DNA of 64,000 nucleotides from an uncultured Alphaproteobacteria bacterium (GCA_902540265.1 CACBLW010000002.1:58037-122036); one strand, 5' to 3'. Numbered from the stretch's first letter, positions 36,032 to 50,124 are shown. Made by a program: numbers and translations. The notes: generated by a model not told the origin, from the letters alone.

Positions 36032-36852
36032 TATTTCTTTTTCCTTCTAATTATAAACATGTCCGTCTTTTTATTGTTTCTTGTCTTTTTACCTTTAGTC
36101 GAAACACCCCAAGGAGTAACAGGATCTCTACCTCCAGATGTTCTACCTTCTCCTCCACCATGAGGATGATCAACAGGATTCATAACAACACCTCTTACTT
36201 TTGGTCTAAATCCTAGATATCTTTTTCTACCTGCCTTACCAAGTTTAATATTTTTTTGATCAGAATTTGAGACTTCACCTATTGTAGCTCTGCAGTTTTT
36301 ATTAATATGTCTAATTTCACCTGAAATTAATTTTATTTGAACGTAAGGAGGTTCTTTAGATACAATCTGCGCAGAAGAACCAGCAGATCTAATTAACTGA
36401 CCCCCTGCTCCAGGTTTTAATTCAATGTTATGAATACTGGTACCAACAGGTATATTATTTAAAGGTAAAGAGTTTCCATTTTTAATTGCAACATTTTCAC
36501 CAGAAATTATTTTTTCACCAATTTTGATATTCTTAGGAGATATAATATAACTATGTTCCCCATCTTCATATTTTAACAAAGATATAAAAGCTGATCTATT
36601 AGGATCATATTCATTTCTAATTACTTCAGCAATGATATCGGTTTTTGATCTTTTAAAATCTATGACTCTATATTTTCTTTTAACACCACCACCCATTCTT
36701 CTTGAAGTGATTCTACCTTGGTTATTTCTTCCTCCTGTAGATTTAAATTTTTTTGTGAGTGATTTATGAGGTTTTTCTCTAGATAGTTCCTTTTTAGAAA
36801 CAAGAACGGTACCTCTTAATCCAGGTGTTGTTGGTTTAAATTTTAACAGCAT
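36031..36852 (-). CDS. rplB: 50S ribosomal protein L2
   Basis: 273 aa. [21 protein letters not shown], the [20 protein letters not shown] loop with the conserved His of the peptidyl-transferase vicinity, and the basic [18 protein letters not shown] end are diagnostic of L2. Confidence 0.98.
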   Translation of the reverse strand: MLLKFKPTTPGLRGTVLVSKKELSREKPHKSLTKKFKSTGGRNNQGRITSRRMGGGVKRKYRVIDFKRSKTDIIAEVIRNEYDPNRSAFISLLKYEDGEHSYIISPKNIKIGEKIISGENVAIKNGNSLPLNNIPVGTSIHNIELKPGAGGQLIRSAGSSAQIVSKEPPYVQIKLISGEIRHINKNCRATIGEVSNSDQKNIKLGKAGRKRYLGFRPKVRGVVMNPVDHPHGGGEGRTSGGRDPVTPWGVSTKGKKTRNNKKTDMFIIRRKKK

Positions 36853-37169
36853 TATTTAATCTCCAATGATGAGTCTATTGTATTACCCTCAATAAGTGTC
36901 ACTATTGCTCTTTTGGTATCTTTTCTAAAACCATATTGACCCTTAAATGTTTTACCTTTGCCTCTTAAAATTGAGGTATTTACTTTGCTTACCTTAACTT
37001 TAAATATAACTTCAATTGCTTTTTTAATTTCAAATGTATTTGAATTTTTAGACACAATAAATGAATATTGATTAAACTGCTGTAAGTTAGTTGATTTTTC
37101 AGTTGTAATTGGTTTTTTGATAATATCATAAGCTTGATCAAGAGAAATTTGTTTAAATTTATTTTTCAT
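36852..37169 (-). CDS. rplW: 50S ribosomal protein L23
   Basis: 105 aa. [22 protein letters not shown] and [19 protein letters not shown] are L23. It sits at the tunnel exit and docks trigger factor and SRP. It overlaps rplD by 4 nt and rplB by one. Confidence 0.97.
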   Translation of the reverse strand: MKNKFKQISLDQAYDIIKKPITTEKSTNLQQFNQYSFIVSKNSNTFEIKKAIEVIFKVKVSKVNTSILRGKGKTFKGQYGFRKDTKRAIVTLIEGNTIDSSLEIK

Positions 37170-37789
37170 GAAAGCCTCTTAGTAATTTCGTTTATAGATT
37201 TTTGTTCAATAAATATTTTATCAAAACTAATCAGATCTTTAACATTAATGCCTTTTTGATTTAGTATTGATACTTTAGGTATGTTGGCAGATGCTAATTT
37301 AAAGTTTTTATCTATTCCACTTTCAGAATGAATAAACAATGCAGATTTATAATTAAATTGTTTTAAATCTGAGTACAATTCTTTTGTTTTAAAACTTTTA
37401 ATTTCAAAGGTATCAATAATTACAATTTTATTATCTATAAATTTTGTAGATAGAGCTGACTTTAAAGCTAACTTTTTTTCTTTTTTATTTAAATTAAAAG
37501 AATGATCTCTATTTTGAGGGCCCATTGAAACAGCTCCACCTCTAAAGTTAGGGGGTTTGTTGCTACCCTGTCTAGCATTGCCAGTACCTTTTTGTGAGAA
37601 AGGTTTTTTACTGCGCCCACTAACTTCGGACCTGGTCTTAGTTTTGTGCGAGCCCTGTCTTGACTTTGCATTTTGATATCTAATGTATTGATGAATTAAA
37701 TCAGGAAAAGTTTTTATTGCAAATATATTTGCATTTAAGTCAATATCTCCAACAGATTTATTTTTTAAATTAAGAACTGATATTTTCAT
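37166..37789 (-). CDS. rplD: 50S ribosomal protein L4
   Basis: 207 aa. The tunnel loop QGSHKTKTRSEVSGRSKKP and GTGNARQGSNKPPNFRGG are L4. In many bacteria L4 represses the S10 operon; no leader of that sort is seen here because fusA directly precedes rpsJ. It overlaps rplC by 4 nt. Confidence 0.97.
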   Translation of the reverse strand: MKISVLNLKNKSVGDIDLNANIFAIKTFPDLIHQYIRYQNAKSRQGSHKTKTRSEVSGRSKKPFSQKGTGNARQGSNKPPNFRGGAVSMGPQNRDHSFNLNKKEKKLALKSALSTKFIDNKIVIIDTFEIKSFKTKELYSDLKQFNYKSALFIHSESGIDKNFKLASANIPKVSILNQKGINVKDLISFDKIFIEQKSINEITKRLS

Positions 37790-38433
37790 GATGATTTTTT
37801 AACTGAATCTTTTAGATATACAATTGAGTTTTTTTTACCTGGTACTGAGCCTTTAACCATTAAAAGGTTATTTTCACTATCAACATCGATGACTTTTAAA
37901 TTTTGTTTGGTTACTTTTTTATTTCCCATTCTACCAGCCATCTTCTTACCCTTAAAAACTCTACCCGGATCTTGGTTTTGACCTGTTGATCCGTGAGATC
38001 TATGTGAAATAGACACACCATGTGAAGCCCTAAGGCCACCAAAATTATGTCTTTTCATTACACCAGCAAAACCTTTTCCTATTGAAATACTGCTTGCATC
38101 AACAAACTGATCTATTTTAAAGTGGTTTACATCAAGCTTAGTTCCAACCTCTAAAATGTTATCATTATCAACTCTAAATTCTTTTACAATTTTTTTTGGT
38201 TTGATGTTAACTGATGAAAACATTTTTCTTTGCGGCTTATTTATATGTGATATGTCTTTATTAGTCTCAATTGACGCAAGCTGAATAGCATTATAGCCAT
38301 CTTTATCTGAAGTTTTAACACTAGCTACTATACATTCATCAACTTTCAAAACTGTAACATGAGTATTCTTACCATCTTCATGGTAGTATGAACTGTTTCC
38401 AATTTTAGTTGCTATTAAACCTGATCTGAGCAT
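37786..38433 (-). CDS. rplC: 50S ribosomal protein L3
   Basis: 215 aa. SIGKGFAGVMKRHNFGG and SHRSHGSTGQNQDPGRVFKG (with the Gln that PrmB methylates in other bacteria) plus KKMAGRMGNKKVT are L3. It is an assembly initiator near the peptidyl-transferase centre. One base after rpsJ. Confidence 0.98.
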   Translation of the reverse strand: MLRSGLIATKIGNSSYYHEDGKNTHVTVLKVDECIVASVKTSDKDGYNAIQLASIETNKDISHINKPQRKMFSSVNIKPKKIVKEFRVDNDNILEVGTKLDVNHFKIDQFVDASSISIGKGFAGVMKRHNFGGLRASHGVSISHRSHGSTGQNQDPGRVFKGKKMAGRMGNKKVTKQNLKVIDVDSENNLLMVKGSVPGKKNSIVYLKDSVKKSS

Positions 38434-38434
38434 T

Positions 38435-38743
38435 TTAAATTTTTATATCAACTTCTACCCCTGCAGATAAGTCAAGTTTCATTAGAGCGTCAACAGTCTG
38501 AGGTGTAGGATCTATTATATCTAGAAGACGATTGTGTGTTCTAATTTCTAATTGGTCTCTACTTTTTTTATCAATGTGTGGTGATTTATTTACGGTAAAT
38601 CTTTCAAATCTTGTAGGAAGTGGAATAGGGCCTTTAACTTTTGCACCAGTTCTCTTCGCAGTGTTAATTATATCTTGTGTACTTGTATCTAACAGAGAGT
38701 TATCATAACCTCTTAGTCTAATTCTAATATTTTGATTTTCCAT
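38435..38743 (-). CDS. rpsJ: 30S ribosomal protein S10
   Basis: 102 aa. [20 protein letters not shown] and [19 protein letters not shown] are S10; it is also the NusE antitermination factor. The start overlaps the fusA stop by one base, so the usual second tuf copy between fusA and rpsJ is absent. Confidence 0.98.
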   Translation of the reverse strand: MENQNIRIRLRGYDNSLLDTSTQDIINTAKRTGAKVKGPIPLPTRFERFTVNKSPHIDKKSRDQLEIRTHNRLLDIIDPTPQTVDALMKLDLSAGVEVDIKI

Positions 38744-40821
38744 TATGCTAACTTTGCCTTTACTTCCTCAGCAACATTTGAAGGAACCTCTTCATAATGA
38801 TCAAACTGCATTGTATAATTTGCTCTACCTTGAGATAAAGATCTCAGATTATTTACATAACCAAACATATTGGCTAATGGGACCATTGCATCTACAACAT
38901 TTGCATTACCTCTAGTCGACATCTCTTGAACTTGACCTCTTCGACTGTTTAGGTCTCCTATTACATCACCCATATACTCTTCAGGAGTAACAACCTCGAC
39001 CTTCATCATAGGCTCAAGTAAAACTGGTTTGGCTTTGGCAATACCTTCTCTAAAAGCAGCTCTTGAGGCAATTTCAAAAGCGAGTACGCTTGAGTCTACA
39101 TCGTGATAAGCACCGTCATAAAGAGTAGCTTTGAAGTCTATACATGGGAATCCGGCAATAACACCAGTTTGTTGTTGAGCTATAAGGCCTTTTTCAACTC
39201 CAGGAATATGCTCTGTAGGTATATTTCCACCTTTAATTTGATTTATGAATTTATAACCACTTCCTGGTTCTCCAGGTTCAAATTTAATTTTTACCCTTGC
39301 AAATTGACCAGCACCACCAGATTGCTTTTTATGAGTATAATCGACGTCGTATGAATTTGATATTGTTTCACGATATGCAACTTGAGGAGCTCCAACGTTA
39401 GCTTCTACTTTAAACTCTCTTTTCATCCTATCAACCAGGATTTCAAGATGAAGTTCGCCCATACCCTTAATTATAGTTTGACCACTTTCGTGATCAGTTG
39501 TGACTCTAAAACTTGGATCCTCTTGAGCTAATCTTCCCAAAGCTTGACCCATTTTTTCGTGATCAACCTTAGTTTTAGGCTCAACAGCAACTTCAATTAC
39601 AGGGTCAGGAAAATCCATTTTTTCTAGGACTATTGGATTATCAGATGAGCATAAAGTCTCACCTGTTGTAACATCTTTGAGCCCAACTAATGCAACTATA
39701 TCACCTGCGTTAGCTGTTTTAATTTCTTCTCTGTTATTTGCATGCATCAATAGCATCCTACCTATATTTTCTTTTTTTCCTGAATTAGAATTTAAGACAC
39801 TGTCTTTAGTACTTATTGAACCTGAATAAATTCTAGCAAATGTTAAACTTCCAACAAATGGGTCAGTCATTATTTTAAAAGCTAAGGCACTAAAAGGTTC
39901 ATTATCTTCACATTTTCTAGTTAATTCTTTGGCGTCATCATTAACATCAACACCCTTTACGTTTGCAACATCTGTGGGTGATGGCATATAGTCAATAACT
40001 GCATCTAAAAGAGGTTGAACACCTTTATTTTTAAAAGCTGAGCCAGTTAAAACAGGAACAAATGAACCATTTAATGTTCCTTTTCTAATGCATAACTTTA
40101 GCTCTTCAATTGTTGGTTCATTGCCTTCTAGATAATTCTCCATTATTGAATCATCTTCCTCTACAACTTTTTCAATTAATTTTATTCTATACTCTTCAGA
40201 TTGTTCTCTTAGATCATCAGGTATTTCAACTATATCAAATTTAGCTCCCAAGCTTTCGTCATGCCAAACGATAGCATTGTTAGACACTAAATCAACAACA
40301 CCTTTTAAATTACTTTCAATTCCAATAGGTAACTGTGTAACTAAAGGATAAGAACCCAAACGTTCTGAAATCATATCAACACACATGAAAAAATTAGCGC
40401 CTGTTCTGTCTAGTTTGTTTACAAAACACATTCTAGGAACTTTATATTTATCTGCTTGTCTCCAGACAGTTTCAGATTGAGGCTCCACACCCGCAACTCC
40501 ATCAAAAACAGCTACTGCTCCATCTAAAACTTTTAGAGATCGTTCAACTTCAATAGTAAAATCTACATGCCCTGGTGTATCAATTATATTTATCCTATGG
40601 TCTTTCCAAAAACATGTAGTAGCAGCAGAAGTAATAGTTATACCTCTTTCTTGTTCTTGTTCCATCCAATCCATTGTTGCAGCACCATCATGCACTTCAC
40701 CAATTTTGTGTGATTTACCTGTATAGTATAAAATTCTTTCAGTAGTTGTTGTTTTGCCAGCGTCAATATGAGCCATGATGCCAATATTTCTGTATTTAGA
40801 TAATGGATGCGATCTATTCAT
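38743..40821 (-). CDS. fusA: elongation factor G
   Basis: 692 aa, all five domains. The G domain has [19 protein letters not shown] (P-loop), [10 protein letters not shown] (switch I), DTPGHVDFT and NKLDRTGA. Domain IV carries [13 protein letters not shown] and the C-terminal domain [13 protein letters not shown]. It drives translocation and, with RRF, ribosome recycling. It is 6 nt after rpsG. Confidence 0.99.
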   Translation of the reverse strand: MNRSHPLSKYRNIGIMAHIDAGKTTTTERILYYTGKSHKIGEVHDGAATMDWMEQEQERGITITSAATTCFWKDHRINIIDTPGHVDFTIEVERSLKVLDGAVAVFDGVAGVEPQSETVWRQADKYKVPRMCFVNKLDRTGANFFMCVDMISERLGSYPLVTQLPIGIESNLKGVVDLVSNNAIVWHDESLGAKFDIVEIPDDLREQSEEYRIKLIEKVVEEDDSIMENYLEGNEPTIEELKLCIRKGTLNGSFVPVLTGSAFKNKGVQPLLDAVIDYMPSPTDVANVKGVDVNDDAKELTRKCEDNEPFSALAFKIMTDPFVGSLTFARIYSGSISTKDSVLNSNSGKKENIGRMLLMHANNREEIKTANAGDIVALVGLKDVTTGETLCSSDNPIVLEKMDFPDPVIEVAVEPKTKVDHEKMGQALGRLAQEDPSFRVTTDHESGQTIIKGMGELHLEILVDRMKREFKVEANVGAPQVAYRETISNSYDVDYTHKKQSGGAGQFARVKIKFEPGEPGSGYKFINQIKGGNIPTEHIPGVEKGLIAQQQTGVIAGFPCIDFKATLYDGAYHDVDSSVLAFEIASRAAFREGIAKAKPVLLEPMMKVEVVTPEEYMGDVIGDLNSRRGQVQEMSTRGNANVVDAMVPLANMFGYVNNLRSLSQGRANYTMQFDHYEEVPSNVAEEVKAKLA

Positions 40822-40827
40822 ATCTTT

Positions 40828-41298
40828 TTACCATCTAAAGTGAGAAAAAGCCCTGTTTGCATCAGCCATTTTATGAGTCTCTTCTCTTTTTTTTACTGCA
40901 TTTCCTTTATTATTAAATGCATCAATTATTTCATTTGCAACTCTTTCTTTCATAGTTTTTTCATTTCTTTTTATTGCAGAGTCAACGATCCATTTCATTG
41001 CAAGCGTTTGTGCTCTTTTTGGTCTAACTTCCATAGGCACTTGATATGTTGCTCCACCAACTCTTCTGGATCTAACTTCTAAGGTTGGTTTTACATTATT
41101 TAGTGCTTCGTGAAAAAATTCGATAGCTTCTTTATCTGTTTTTTTTGATACTAGGTCAAAAGCGCCATAGACAATTTTTTCTGAAGTAGACTTTTTACCA
41201 TCAACCATTATTCTGTTCATAAATTTGGCTAAGACCAAGTCCTTAAATTTATGATCAGGAAGTATAGTTCTTTTTTCTGCTGCTCTTCTTCTAGACAT
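40828..41298 (-). CDS. rpsG: 30S ribosomal protein S7
   Basis: 156 aa. [18 protein letters not shown], the [18 protein letters not shown] loop and [20 protein letters not shown] are S7. It nucleates assembly of the 30S head. It is 2 nt from rpsL. Confidence 0.98.
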   Translation of the reverse strand: MSRRRAAEKRTILPDHKFKDLVLAKFMNRIMVDGKKSTSEKIVYGAFDLVSKKTDKEAIEFFHEALNNVKPTLEVRSRRVGGATYQVPMEVRPKRAQTLAMKWIVDSAIKRNEKTMKERVANEIIDAFNNKGNAVKKREETHKMADANRAFSHFRW

Positions 41299-41300
41299 AA

Positions 41301-41672
41301 TTATTTAGGTCTTTTAGCTCCGTAAAGTGATCTTCTTTGTTTTCTTGAAGAAACTCCTTGTGTATCAAGTGTACCTCTAAGTATATGATATCTAACTCCT
41401 GGTAGATCTTTAACTCTACCACCTCTTATCAATACTACCGAATGCTCTTGTAAATTGTGACCTTCACCAGGTATGTATGCTGAAACTTCTTGGCCATTAG
41501 TTAGTTTTACTCTAGCTACTTTCCTGAGAGCAGAATTCGGTTTTTTTGGGGTGGTAGTATAAACCCTTGTACAAACACCTCTTTTTTGAGGACTTTTATC
41601 TAATGCTGGTACCTTATTTCTTTTTTTAACAGTAGAGCGACCTTTTCTAACAAGTTGATTTATTGTTGGCAT
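41301..41672 (-). CDS. rpsL: 30S ribosomal protein S12
   Basis: 123 aa. [18 protein letters not shown] and [16 protein letters not shown] are the two decoding-site loops; both Lys positions linked to streptomycin resistance in other species have the sensitive-type residue. First gene of the str operon after a 107-nt gap that holds a promoter. Confidence 0.98.
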   Translation of the reverse strand: MPTINQLVRKGRSTVKKRNKVPALDKSPQKRGVCTRVYTTTPKKPNSALRKVARVKLTNGQEVSAYIPGEGHNLQEHSVVLIRGGRVKDLPGVRYHILRGTLDTQGVSSRKQRRSLYGAKRPK

Positions 41673-41732
41673 TTTATCCTTTAGTTAAGTGTTTGGATTT
41701 TACTCCACGACCTTTAACAAATCGTAGGGGTC

Positions 41733-41759
41733 TTTATAAATTGATTACAGTAAAGTCAA
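41733..41759 (-). promoter_or_regulatory. probable promoter of the str (rpsL) operon
   Basis: In the 107-nt gap between rpoC and rpsL the minus strand shows -35 TTGACT (41754-41759) and -10 TATAAA (41733-41738) with a 15-nt spacer, shorter than ideal. The start codon of rpsL is about 60 nt downstream. A small inverted repeat ACGACCTTT/AACAAATCGT-like region follows but is imperfect. Confidence 0.45.
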
Positions 41760-41779
41760 GCAGATATACCAAAAAATTG

Positions 41780-44700
41780 CTATTTTTCTATATTTTCTGA
41801 CTGATTCTTGTCGATTATTTCCTGATCTCTTTCAAAAGCGATGTTTTCATAATCTGATGTCATTTTTCCAGTACCAGCTGGAATTAACCTACCAACTATT
41901 ACGTTCTCCTTAAGACCATTTAATGTATCAACTTTTCCAAGAGTAGCTGCATCGGTTAATACCTTGGTAGTTTCTTGAAATGAAGCTGCAGATATAAAAG
42001 AATTTGTTTGCAAACTTGCTTTAGTGATACCAAGAAGTACTGGCTCATACACAACTTCTTTTTTACTATCTTTAGATAGAGTATTATTTATTTTTAAGAC
42101 ATCTCTTTTCTGAATTTGCTCACCTTCTATCAAATTTGAGTCACCAGGATCCTTAATAAGAACTTTTTGTAACATTTGTCTTGCAATGGTTTCAATATGT
42201 TTATCATTTATATAAACACCTTGAAGTTTATAAACAGACTGAACTTCTCTTACAAGATATCTTGCCAATTCTTCAACGCCCAAGATTCTTAAAATATCAT
42301 GAGGTACTGGAGTTCCCTCTACAAGAATATCACCTTTGTTAACAAAGTCATCTTCTTGAACATTTAAATATTTTGATCTAGGTATCAAAGTTTCAAAAGT
42401 TTCTTTTTCATCCAAAGAAGTAATAATTACTCTTCTTTTATTTTTGTAATCTTTACCAAATGAAATTTTACCGTCGATTTCACACATAATAGCGGGATCT
42501 TTTGGTTTTCTAGCTTCAAACAGTTCAGCTACTCTTGGTAAACCTCCGGTAATGTCTTTTGTTTTAGAAGATTCTTTTGGTATTCTCGCTATAACTTGAC
42601 CAGCATATACTTCGTGACCATCCTCTACACTTAAGATAGAATCAATTGACATTGGATAGTTTGATAAATTCGCTTCTGCTATTTTATCATCCGATAGATT
42701 ATCAACTATATTTATAGCAGGTTTAAAATTTTTACTCTTCTGATTCTGACTCCAGTCAATAACTATTTTACTAGAAATTCCAGTAGTATCATCAATTGAT
42801 TCTCTGAATGATATTCCTTGTTTCAAATCAAGATATTTTACATATCCATTTCTTTCAGCAATTATAGGTAATGTGTAAGGATCCCATTCTGCTAACAGTT
42901 GGTTAATTTCTACATTATCACCATCGTTAACAAGTATCTTTGAACCAAATGGTATATTAAAGGAATATTTTTCATCTTTTTCATTTAAGATTTTTATATT
43001 TGCATTTCTACTTAATACAATTTTATTTTTAAATTTATCTTCAATAATTTTAATATTATCTAATTTAACAGTTCCTGATACAGCTGCAGTTGCATTAGAT
43101 TGCTCAACAGACGAGCTCGCTGCACCACCAATATGAAATGTTCTCATAGTTAATTGAGTACCAGGTTCTCCAATTGATTGTGCAGCTATAATACCCACAG
43201 CTTCACCAACGTTAACAGGAGTACCTCTTGCAAGATCTCTTCCATAACAAACTGAGCAAATTCCGTCTTCTGTTTCACAAGTAAGTACTGATCTAATTTT
43301 TAATGATCTAATTCCTAACTTTGAAATTGACTCTAAGTGTTTTTCAGAGATAATATCTCCTGCCTTAACAATAGTATCTTCATTTTCATCAATAATGTTT
43401 TCAACAGGTGTTCTCCCTAATATTCTTTCACTCAAAGGTGATGTTATGTTACCTGATTCAACTATTTCTTCAACCAATACACCTTTTTTGGTATTGCAAT
43501 CTAATTCTCTAATGACTGCATCTTGGGCTACATCTACTAATCTTCTTGTTAAGTATCCACTACTAGCTGTCTTAAGAGCTGTATCTGCAAGGCCTTTACG
43601 AGCTCCATGAGTTGAAGTAAAGTATTCTAGAACCGATAGACCCTCTTTAAAATTTGATTTAATTGGATTCTCGATAATTTCCCCAGAAGGTTTAGCCATT
43701 AACCCTCTCATTCCTGATAATTGTTTAAGTTGGGCTGCAGATCCTCGAGCTCCTGAGTGTGCCATCATATAAACAGAGTTAATAGGTTGATCATCAGAAG
43801 GACTAGAAATTACATCTAGCATTTTGTCAGCAACTCTATTTGTACACTCTGACCAAGCATCAACTACTTTATTATACTTTTCTCCTTGAGTAATTAATCC
43901 ATCTTGATATTGATCTTCATATTCTTGAACTTTTAACTGCGTGGTATTTAAAAGGTCATTTTTATCAGATGGAATAATAAGATCATCTTTACCAAATGAA
44001 ATACCAGCTATAGCAGCATATTTAAATCCGATTTGCATAATGTGATCGGCAAATAAGACAGTCTCTTTTTGTCCACAGAATCTATAAACTGTGTCAATTA
44101 TGTTACTAACTTCTTTTTTTGTAAGAACTTTATTTATTAATTCAAACTTTATATTTTGATTCTTAGGTAAGATATTTCCTAGTATCATTCTTCCAGGAGT
44201 TGTTTCAACTTTAGATAAATTACCTTCATATGTTTCTATTCTTGCAATTATTTTTGTATGAAGTGTAATGTCATTATTTTCTAAAGCTTTTAATATTTCA
44301 TTTAAATCAACAAAACTTCGTCCCTCTCCAATTTGTTTTTCTCTCATTATTGATAAATAATAAATTCCTAAAATAATATCTTGAGAAGGAACAATAATTG
44401 GTTTTCCACTTGCTGGATGTAAAATGTTATTTGTACTCATCATCAGTACTCTTGCTTCAAGCTGAGCTTCGAGACTTAAAGGAACATGAACAGCCATTTG
44501 GTCTCCATCAAAGTCAGCATTAAAAGCTGTACATACCAATGGATGTAATTGGATTGATTTACCCTCGATTAAAATTGGTTCAAAAGCTTGAATACCAAGT
44601 CTATGTAAAGTTGGCGCTCTATTTAAAAGAATAGGATGTTCTCTAATAACTTCTTCTAAAATATCCCATACTCTAGGATCTTCTTTTTCAACAAGTTTTT

Positions 44701-45898
44701 TTGCTGCTTTAATTGTATTTGCCCAACCGTAAATATCAAGTTTATGAAAGATAAATGGTTTAAAAAGCTCAAGAGCCATTTTTTTTGGAATTCCACATTG
44801 GTGAAGTTTAAGATTTGGGCCTACTACAATTACAGACCTTCCTGAATAATCAACTCTTTTTCCTAATAAATTTTGTCTAAATCTTCCTTGTTTACCCTTA
44901 AGCATATCAGACAGTGACTTAAGAGGTCTTTTATTTGTAGATGTTATTACTCTACCTCTTCTTCCGTTATCAAATAATGCATCAACAGACTCTTGAAGCA
45001 TTCTTTTTTCATTCCTTATTATTATGTCGGGAGCTCTTAAATCAATTAATCTTTTTAATCTGTTATTTCTGTTAATTACTCTTCTATATAAGTCGTTTAA
45101 ATCACTAGTTGCAAATCTACCTCCATCAAGTGGAACTAAAGGTCTTAATTCAGGTGGAATTACTGGTAAAACTCTCATGATCATCCATTCTGGTTTGTTT
45201 TTTGAAACAATAAAGGACTCTATGAGTTTTAATCTTTTAGTAATTTTAGTTTTTTTAAGTTCTGATTTTGTTTCAGTAAGATCAATTTTTAATTGGTTGT
45301 AATCAGCTTCTAGGTCAATACTAAGAAGCATTTGTTCAATAGCTTCAGCTCCAATTGCTGCACTAAATGAGTCTTCTCCATATTCATCTTGATAGTCAAT
45401 GTATTGTTCTTCTGAAATTATTTCCCCCTTCTTTAAATCGGTTAGACCTGGCTCAACAACGATAAACTGTTCAAAATAAAGTACTTTCTCTAGATTTTTG
45501 ATTGTCATATCCAAAAGTGTAGCAATCCTACTAGGTAAAGACTTCATGAACCAGATATGAGAAACTGGTGCAGCTAACTCGATATGACCCATTCTATCTC
45601 TTCTTACTTTAGATAATGTAACTTCAACTCCACATTTTTCACAGATAATGCCTCTAAACTTCATTCTTTTATATTTACCGCATAGACATTCATAGTCTTT
45701 TACTGGTCCAAAAATTCTGGAGCAAAATAAACCATCTTTTTCTGGTTTAAATGTTCTATAATTAATTGTTTCAGGTTTTTTAATTTCACCAAATGACCAT
45801 GATCTAATATCATCTGGGCTAGCTATAGATATTTTAAGGCTATTAAAATTTTGGACACCTTGATTCTGATTAAAAATATTTGTAAGTTCTTTATTCAT
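41780..45898 (-). CDS. rpoC: RNA polymerase beta' subunit
   Basis: 1372 aa. The N-terminal zinc ribbon [19 protein letters not shown] (about 58-80), the catalytic metal loop [14 protein letters not shown] near residue 460, the bridge-helix/trigger-loop region ([18 protein letters not shown]) and the second zinc site [16 protein letters not shown] are all present. It overlaps rpoB by 8 nt. Confidence 0.99.
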   Translation of the reverse strand: MNKELTNIFNQNQGVQNFNSLKISIASPDDIRSWSFGEIKKPETINYRTFKPEKDGLFCSRIFGPVKDYECLCGKYKRMKFRGIICEKCGVEVTLSKVRRDRMGHIELAAPVSHIWFMKSLPSRIATLLDMTIKNLEKVLYFEQFIVVEPGLTDLKKGEIISEEQYIDYQDEYGEDSFSAAIGAEAIEQMLLSIDLEADYNQLKIDLTETKSELKKTKITKRLKLIESFIVSKNKPEWMIMRVLPVIPPELRPLVPLDGGRFATSDLNDLYRRVINRNNRLKRLIDLRAPDIIIRNEKRMLQESVDALFDNGRRGRVITSTNKRPLKSLSDMLKGKQGRFRQNLLGKRVDYSGRSVIVVGPNLKLHQCGIPKKMALELFKPFIFHKLDIYGWANTIKAAKKLVEKEDPRVWDILEEVIREHPILLNRAPTLHRLGIQAFEPILIEGKSIQLHPLVCTAFNADFDGDQMAVHVPLSLEAQLEARVLMMSTNNILHPASGKPIIVPSQDIILGIYYLSIMREKQIGEGRSFVDLNEILKALENNDITLHTKIIARIETYEGNLSKVETTPGRMILGNILPKNQNIKFELINKVLTKKEVSNIIDTVYRFCGQKETVLFADHIMQIGFKYAAIAGISFGKDDLIIPSDKNDLLNTTQLKVQEYEDQYQDGLITQGEKYNKVVDAWSECTNRVADKMLDVISSPSDDQPINSVYMMAHSGARGSAAQLKQLSGMRGLMAKPSGEIIENPIKSNFKEGLSVLEYFTSTHGARKGLADTALKTASSGYLTRRLVDVAQDAVIRELDCNTKKGVLVEEIVESGNITSPLSERILGRTPVENIIDENEDTIVKAGDIISEKHLESISKLGIRSLKIRSVLTCETEDGICSVCYGRDLARGTPVNVGEAVGIIAAQSIGEPGTQLTMRTFHIGGAASSSVEQSNATAAVSGTVKLDNIKIIEDKFKNKIVLSRNANIKILNEKDEKYSFNIPFGSKILVNDGDNVEINQLLAEWDPYTLPIIAERNGYVKYLDLKQGISFRESIDDTTGISSKIVIDWSQNQKSKNFKPAINIVDNLSDDKIAEANLSNYPMSIDSILSVEDGHEVYAGQVIARIPKESSKTKDITGGLPRVAELFEARKPKDPAIMCEIDGKISFGKDYKNKRRVIITSLDEKETFETLIPRSKYLNVQEDDFVNKGDILVEGTPVPHDILRILGVEELARYLVREVQSVYKLQGVYINDKHIETIARQMLQKVLIKDPGDSNLIEGEQIQKRDVLKINNTLSKDSKKEVVYEPVLLGITKASLQTNSFISAASFQETTKVLTDAATLGKVDTLNGLKENVIVGRLIPAGTGKMTSDYENIAFERDQEIIDKNQSENIEK

Positions 45899-48800
45899 TT
45901 GTTCCTATTAAGTTGGTTAAATTATTTTCCTTTAAATTTTCTTTAAAATCTAAGTTTAAGCCAAGAGATCTAAGCTCTTTTACCATAACATTAAAAGATT
46001 CTGGGGTTCCTGATTCAAAATTATTATCACCCTTAACTATTGATTCATAAACTTTAGTTCTTCCCGCAACATCATCTGATTTAATAGTTAAAATTTCCTG
46101 TAATGTATATGCAGCTCCATAAGCCTCTAATGCCCATACTTCCATTTCTCCGAATCTTTGCCCACCAAACTGCGCCTTACCACCTAGTGGTTGTTGAGTA
46201 ACTAAGCTATATGGCCCAATTGATCTAGCATGAATTTTTTCATCAACTAGATGATGTAATTTTAACATATACATGTAACCAACAGTTACTGGTCTTTCAA
46301 ATTTTTGACCGGTAATACCATCATATAGAATTTCTTGACCAGTATCAGAGACACCTGAAATGTCTAGTAATTTTGTAATATCCTTCTCTTTAGCTCCATC
46401 AAAAACTGGAGTAGCAAATGGAATACCCTCTTTTAGGTTATTGCCTAACTCTATAATTTCATCATCATTCATGTCTTTAATAATTTTTTGATGACTTTCT
46501 AAGTCATAAATTTCTAGAAGTTTATTTCTTAAATTATTAGTTTGACCTTCTGATTGTATTTTTGTTAGCATTTCTTTGACTTGTTTACCTAATGATGCAG
46601 ATGCCCATCCAAGGTGTGTTTCTAAAATTTGACCAATATTCATTCTACTTGGAACTCCTAATGGATTTAAGACAATGTCCACAGGTGTTCCGTCTTCAAG
46701 ATATGGCATATCTTCGACAGGACATATTTTAGAAATTACTCCTTTATTTCCATGTCTTCCTGCCATTTTATCACCCGGTTGGAGTTTACGTTTTACTGAA
46801 ATGAACACTTTAATTAACTTTAGTACCCCAGGTAGTAACTCGTCACCACTTTGAATTTTGTCAATTTTATTTTCAAATTTTTGATTTATGTTTCCCAATT
46901 GATTTTCATAATTTTTTACTAATAGTTCAATCTGATCATTTTTTTTCTCATCCAATATATTTATTTTTAAAAGTTCACTTAAACTTAGATTTTCTAGTTG
47001 CTCATATTTAATCTGAGTATTTTTTTTGAAACTATCAAATCCAGATAAATAAGTTTGATTGTTAAGCAATTCTCTAAGATGATTTCCAAAACTTTTTTCT
47101 AAAATCTTTAACTCATCATCTCTATCACGAGCAATAACCTCAATTTGATTATTTTCAATACTGATTGCTCTTTCATCTTTCTCAATACCTCTTCTAGAAA
47201 AGACTCTTATTTCAACTACAGTTCCTTTAACTCCTGGAGGAACTCTCAAACTAGTATCTTTTACGTCTGCTGCTTTTTCACCAAATATAGCTCTAAGTAA
47301 TTTTTCCTCAGGAGTCATTGGGGACTCACCCTTTGGTGTAACTTTACCAACAAGTATATCTCCAGAGTTAACCTCCGCTCCTACATAAACAATACCTGTC
47401 TCATCAAGATTCACGAGCATCTCCTCGCTTGCGTTTGGAATATCTCTAGTAATTTCCTCGGGACCTAATTTTGTGTCCCTAGACATTACTTCAAATTCCT
47501 CAACATGAATTGAGGTAAATACATCATCTTGCACAACTTTCTCAGATATTAGAATTGAATCTTCAAAGTTGTAACCGTTCCAAGGCATAAATGCTGCTAA
47601 TACATTTCTACCGAGTGCAAGTTCACCTAAATCTGTTGCAGGGCCATCAGCTATTACTTGGTTTTTACTTACTTTGTCTCCAACACTTACAAGTGGACGT
47701 TGGGTGATGCATGTATTTTGATTAGATCTCTGAAACTTAGATAAATTGTAGATATCAATTTTATTTAAAGTCTTATCATTTTTATCAGTTATTCGAATTA
47801 CTATTCTGTTGGCATCAAGTTGATCTACTATGCCTTCTCTTTTTGCTACAATAGTTGATCCGCTGTCATTAGCTACTGTATATTCCATTCCAGTACCAAC
47901 CAATGGAGCCTTTGGTTTTATTAATGGAACTGCTTGTCTCATCATGTTTGAGCCCATTAGAGCTCTATTTGCATCATCGTTTTCCAAGAAAGGAATTAGA
48001 GAAGAAGCAACAGAAACCAATTGTTGAGGAGATACATCCATTAAGTCTATAGCATCAACATCTACATTAATAAACTCTCCATTTTTTCTACAACTAACAA
48101 TCTGATTTGCGAACTTACCTTTATTGTCAACTTCTGCGTTAGCTTGCGCTATTACGAAGTCCTCTTCATCTATAGCACTTAAATAAATTACTTTATCTGA
48201 AACTTTACCAGAATTTACAATTCTATATGGGGTTTCAATAAAGCCATATTTATTAATTCTAGAGTATGATGCTAAACTATTAATTAAGCCAATGTTGGCT
48301 CCTTCAGGTGTTTCAATTGGGCAAATTCTTCCATAATGAGTTTGGTGCACATCTCTAACCTCAAATCCAGCTCGTTCCCTGTTTAATCCACCTGGACCAA
48401 GTGCAGATACTCTTCGTTTATGTGTAATTTCACTTAATGGATTAGTTTGATCCATAAACTGACTTAGCTGACTAAGTCCAAAAAATTCTTTTATTGAAGC
48501 AACTACTGGTTTTGCATTAACTATATCTTGAGGCATAATATTATCTACCTCTAATGAGCTTAATCTCTCTTTAATTGCTCTATCCATTTTTAGTAAACCG
48601 ATACGATATTGATTCTCTAAAAGCTCACCTACTGAACGAACTCTTCGATTAGCTAAATGATCAATATCATCAATTTCACCTTTTCCATCAATGAGATTGT
48701 GCATATGTTTTACTACATCTAAAATATCACCTTTATCTAAAATTCTTTGTTCTATTTGAGTTTTCTTTTTAAATTTGGCGTTTATTTTTAACCTGCCTAC

Positions 48801-50096
48801 TGAAGACAAATCGTACCTGTCTGAGTTAAAAAAAAGATTATTGAAGAGGTTTTCTGCAGTTTCTATAGTAGGTGGTTCGCCTGGTCTTAATATTTTAAAA
48901 ATTTCAAATAGAGCTTCTTCTCTTGACCTTGCTTTATCTGCTTGAAGTGTATTTCTAATATATGAACCAATTTCAATATTATCAGATTTAAGAATATCAA
49001 TTTTGCTAATTTTATTTTCATTTAAAAATTGCAAAAATACTTCGTCAATTTCATATCCTGCTTCAAAATAGATTTTACCGGTTTTTTCATCAATTATGTC
49101 TGAGGATATAAATAAGCCTATCAAAGATTCTTCATTAATAGTTACTTGTGTGATCTTCTTCTTTTTTAAATCATTGATAATTTTTTGATTAACTTTTGTA
49201 CCTTTAGAAATAACAATTTTTCCATTTTTTGAATCAAGTAAATCAAAGTTTAAAATTTTACCTTTAAAAAAGGATAGGTCATCTTTAAATGACCATCCAT
49301 AAATATTTTTTTTATAAACAATATTATTATAAAAAATCGATAGAATTTCCTCTCCAGTCATACCAAGAACTCTTTTTGGATCAGGTTCAATTTTGTTATT
49401 TTCACATTCTTCAATGTATTTTTCTGACAAACCGCTAAGAAGACACTTAAATAAGGTAGTAACAGGAAACTTTCTTTTTCTATCTATTCTTGCGTGAATA
49501 TTATTTTTTGCATCATGTTCAAAATCAAGCCATGATCCTCTATATGGAATTATTCTTGCATTAAATAGGTACTTACCGCTAGTATGTGTTTTACCAAAAT
49601 CATGATCAAAAAAGACACCAGGTGAACGATGCATTTGACTTACAACAACTCTCTCAGTGCCATTAACTACAAAGGTGGCGTTCTTTGTCATTAGAGGAAT
49701 ATCACCCATATAGACTTCTTGTTCTTTAATATCTCTGACAGACTTAGTTCCTGCAATTTCATCAATATCCCATATAATTAGTCGAAAGTTAACTAATAAT
49801 GGAGTTCCATATGTCAGACCTCTTTGTGCACACTCATCGACATCATATTTTGGTACTCCAAGATTATAACTTACATAATCAACAGTGGCTCTTTCTGCAT
49901 AATCATGTATTGGGAATACCGATTTAAAAATTGAGTGAAGACCAGTATTTTCTCTTTTGTCTGGATCAGTTCTTAATTGTAAAAAATTGTCAAATGATCT
50001 TTTTTGAACCTCTACTAGATTTGGTAAAGATGTAACAAGGGGTATTTTTCCAAAAGATTTTCTTATTTTTTTAGAATTAATATGATCTAAGCTCAT
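45891..50096 (-). CDS. rpoB: RNA polymerase beta subunit
   Basis: 1401 aa. The rifampicin pocket [20 protein letters not shown] and [12 protein letters not shown] has the standard sensitive residues. [19 protein letters not shown] and [22 protein letters not shown] C-terminal motifs contact beta'. A Lys/Asn/Ile-rich insertion region near 280-370 reflects the AT bias. It lies 54 nt after rplL behind a hairpin. Confidence 0.99.
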   Translation of the reverse strand: MSLDHINSKKIRKSFGKIPLVTSLPNLVEVQKRSFDNFLQLRTDPDKRENTGLHSIFKSVFPIHDYAERATVDYVSYNLGVPKYDVDECAQRGLTYGTPLLVNFRLIIWDIDEIAGTKSVRDIKEQEVYMGDIPLMTKNATFVVNGTERVVVSQMHRSPGVFFDHDFGKTHTSGKYLFNARIIPYRGSWLDFEHDAKNNIHARIDRKRKFPVTTLFKCLLSGLSEKYIEECENNKIEPDPKRVLGMTGEEILSIFYNNIVYKKNIYGWSFKDDLSFFKGKILNFDLLDSKNGKIVISKGTKVNQKIINDLKKKKITQVTINEESLIGLFISSDIIDEKTGKIYFEAGYEIDEVFLQFLNENKISKIDILKSDNIEIGSYIRNTLQADKARSREEALFEIFKILRPGEPPTIETAENLFNNLFFNSDRYDLSSVGRLKINAKFKKKTQIEQRILDKGDILDVVKHMHNLIDGKGEIDDIDHLANRRVRSVGELLENQYRIGLLKMDRAIKERLSSLEVDNIMPQDIVNAKPVVASIKEFFGLSQLSQFMDQTNPLSEITHKRRVSALGPGGLNRERAGFEVRDVHQTHYGRICPIETPEGANIGLINSLASYSRINKYGFIETPYRIVNSGKVSDKVIYLSAIDEEDFVIAQANAEVDNKGKFANQIVSCRKNGEFINVDVDAIDLMDVSPQQLVSVASSLIPFLENDDANRALMGSNMMRQAVPLIKPKAPLVGTGMEYTVANDSGSTIVAKREGIVDQLDANRIVIRITDKNDKTLNKIDIYNLSKFQRSNQNTCITQRPLVSVGDKVSKNQVIADGPATDLGELALGRNVLAAFMPWNGYNFEDSILISEKVVQDDVFTSIHVEEFEVMSRDTKLGPEEITRDIPNASEEMLVNLDETGIVYVGAEVNSGDILVGKVTPKGESPMTPEEKLLRAIFGEKAADVKDTSLRVPPGVKGTVVEIRVFSRRGIEKDERAISIENNQIEVIARDRDDELKILEKSFGNHLRELLNNQTYLSGFDSFKKNTQIKYEQLENLSLSELLKINILDEKKNDQIELLVKNYENQLGNINQKFENKIDKIQSGDELLPGVLKLIKVFISVKRKLQPGDKMAGRHGNKGVISKICPVEDMPYLEDGTPVDIVLNPLGVPSRMNIGQILETHLGWASASLGKQVKEMLTKIQSEGQTNNLRNKLLEIYDLESHQKIIKDMNDDEIIELGNNLKEGIPFATPVFDGAKEKDITKLLDISGVSDTGQEILYDGITGQKFERPVTVGYMYMLKLHHLVDEKIHARSIGPYSLVTQQPLGGKAQFGGQRFGEMEVWALEAYGAAYTLQEILTIKSDDVAGRTKVYESIVKGDNNFESGTPESFNVMVKELRSLGLNLDFKENLKENNLTNLIGTNE

Positions 50097-50124
50097 TTTT
50101 CTCCTTTATTTATTAACAAATTAT